The notes under the pieces were generated by a model. That model did not search any database. It saw only the letters and a list, made by a program, of their open reading frames with translations, and was not told where the DNA came from. From the NCBI RefSeq assembly GCF_003478035.1, contig NZ_QUEP01000005.1, positions 124,001 to 188,000 on the forward strand: a stretch of 64,000 bases of DNA, read 5' to 3'. Source of the DNA: Clostridium sp. OF03-18AA. GTDB lineage: Bacteria; Bacillota; Clostridia; Lachnospirales; Lachnospiraceae. The translations under genes and the position numbers were made by a program. Below are positions 63,421 to 64,000 of the stretch, piece after piece. Every line of letters begins with the position of its first letter. The stretch's first letter is position 1.

Positions 63421-64000
63421 TTATCTTGCTGCCTTGCACTCTTCAATAGCTTTTTTCAGCAATTCTTCAGTCTCCGGTGTCATCTGCTTTGCCTCGCGGA
63501 TGCTTGCCGGGATCTCCGGATACTTTGTATCGATAAACTTAAACAGCTCTTTCTCAAAATCAAGAACCTGATTTGTCGGAATATCGAGGAGATATTTCTT
63601 TGTCGCCGCGTAGATAATGATGACCTGATACTCGACCGGCATCGGCTGATACTGCGGCTGCTTTAAAACTTCACGGATGCGTTCGCCCTGGGCAAGCTGT
63701 TCCTTTGTGCTGGCGTCAAGCTCGGAACCGAACTGGGCGAAGGAAGCGAGCTCGCGGTACTGGGCAAGCTCCACACGGATCGGGGCAGCGATCTTCTTCA
63801 TCGCCTTGATCTGTGCCGCGCCGCCAACTCGGGATACAGAAAGACCCGCGTTGATCGCCGGACGGAAACCGGAGTTGAACATCTCGGTCTCTAAGTAGAT
63901 CTGTCCGTCTGTGATGGAGATGACGTTTGTCGGAATGTAGGCCGATACGTCACCCGCCTGCGTCTCAATGATCGGAAGTGCGGTAAGGGAACCGCCGCCA
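63421..64000 (-). CDS. atpA: F-type ATP synthase alpha subunit (C-terminal part)
   Basis: The gene runs off the right edge; about 193 residues of the C-terminal third are present. Visible motifs are [29 protein letters not shown] (ATP-binding signature) and the C-terminal helical bundle ending [11 protein letters not shown]. It is the first visible gene of atpA-G-D-C. No frameshift is seen. Confidence 0.97.
   Translation of the reverse strand, partial: GGGSLTALPIIETQAGDVSAYIPTNVISITDGQIYLETEMFNSGFRPAINAGLSVSRVGGAAQIKAMKKIAAPIRVELAQYRELASFAQFGSELDASTKEQLAQGERIREVLKQPQYQPMPVEYQVIIIYAATKKYLLDIPTNQVLDFEKELFKFIDTKYPEIPASIREAKQMTPETEELLKKAIEECKAAR

Overview
The window looks like chromosome of a Gram-positive anaerobe of the Clostridia, most likely Lachnospiraceae (clostridial cluster XIVa). 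The reasons are the SCIFF peptide and its radical SAM maturase beside yajC-tgt-secDF, AGGAGG ribosome binding sites almost everywhere, a Tyr T-box, a sodium-pump decarboxylase beta subunit, and a GC content near 50% by eye. No tRNA, rRNA, CRISPR array, phage or transposase gene was found. The species cannot be named from the sequence alone.

Layout. 0-9.4 kb: housekeeping and peptide/amino-acid genes (GNAT, cyclophilin, SIMPL lipoprotein, RocB-like M20 peptidase, Na+:alanine symporter, zinc phospholipase C-like protein, class I glutamine amidotransferase, a lipoprotein), with a structured RNA candidate at 1.49-1.63 kb. 9.5-23 kb: a ten-gene minus-strand surface-polysaccharide operon (gmhA, two large GT-C-like membrane proteins, an odd DUF4145/disordered protein, another membrane protein, rfbF-rfbG-rfbH, licD, a GtrB-like glycosyltransferase). 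23.3-27 kb: rpmG-secE-nusG-rplKA-rplJL, with two L1-operator-like sites, an L10 leader with attenuator and a second promoter; rpoBC does not follow. 27.3-29.9 kb: polar amino-acid ABC transporter whose binding protein appears circularly permuted. 30-34.2 kb: mreB-recD2-comFC. 34.2-37.7 kb: a choline-binding-repeat protein, a decayed DUF5722 gene and a CmpB-family membrane protein. 37.7-43.5 kb: scfA-scfB-secDF-tgt-yajC. 43.8-49.6 kb: TIGR04086 protein, OadG-like 39-residue peptide and OadB behind a riboswitch-like leader, a CorC/HlyC protein, and a PII-like protein with a DUF1538 membrane protein. 49.9-53.9 kb: an AT-richer island with a GH5-like choline-binding protein, a coiled-coil secreted protein and a divergent two-component system. 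54-64 kb: M20 amidohydrolase, tyrS with T-box, uracil permease, another M20 peptidase, and atpA(partial)-G-D-C.

How the parts fit. The polysaccharide operon makes a CDP-dideoxysugar intermediate and probably a heptose phosphate. LicD may add phosphocholine, which would give the choline-binding-repeat proteins at 34.2 and 49.9 kb something to hold. Much of the window handles peptides and amino acids (three M20 peptidases, a C26 amidohydrolase, AGCS and ABC transporters), as expected for an amino-acid-fermenting gut clostridium, and OadB plus the OadG-like peptide are parts of a Na+ pump.

Most notable observations: the apparent circular permutation of the ABC binding protein, the riboswitch-like switch ahead of oadB, the structured RNA near 1.5 kb, the SCIFF system, the membrane-anchored disordered protein in the polysaccharide operon, and three families of dispersed palindromic repeats.
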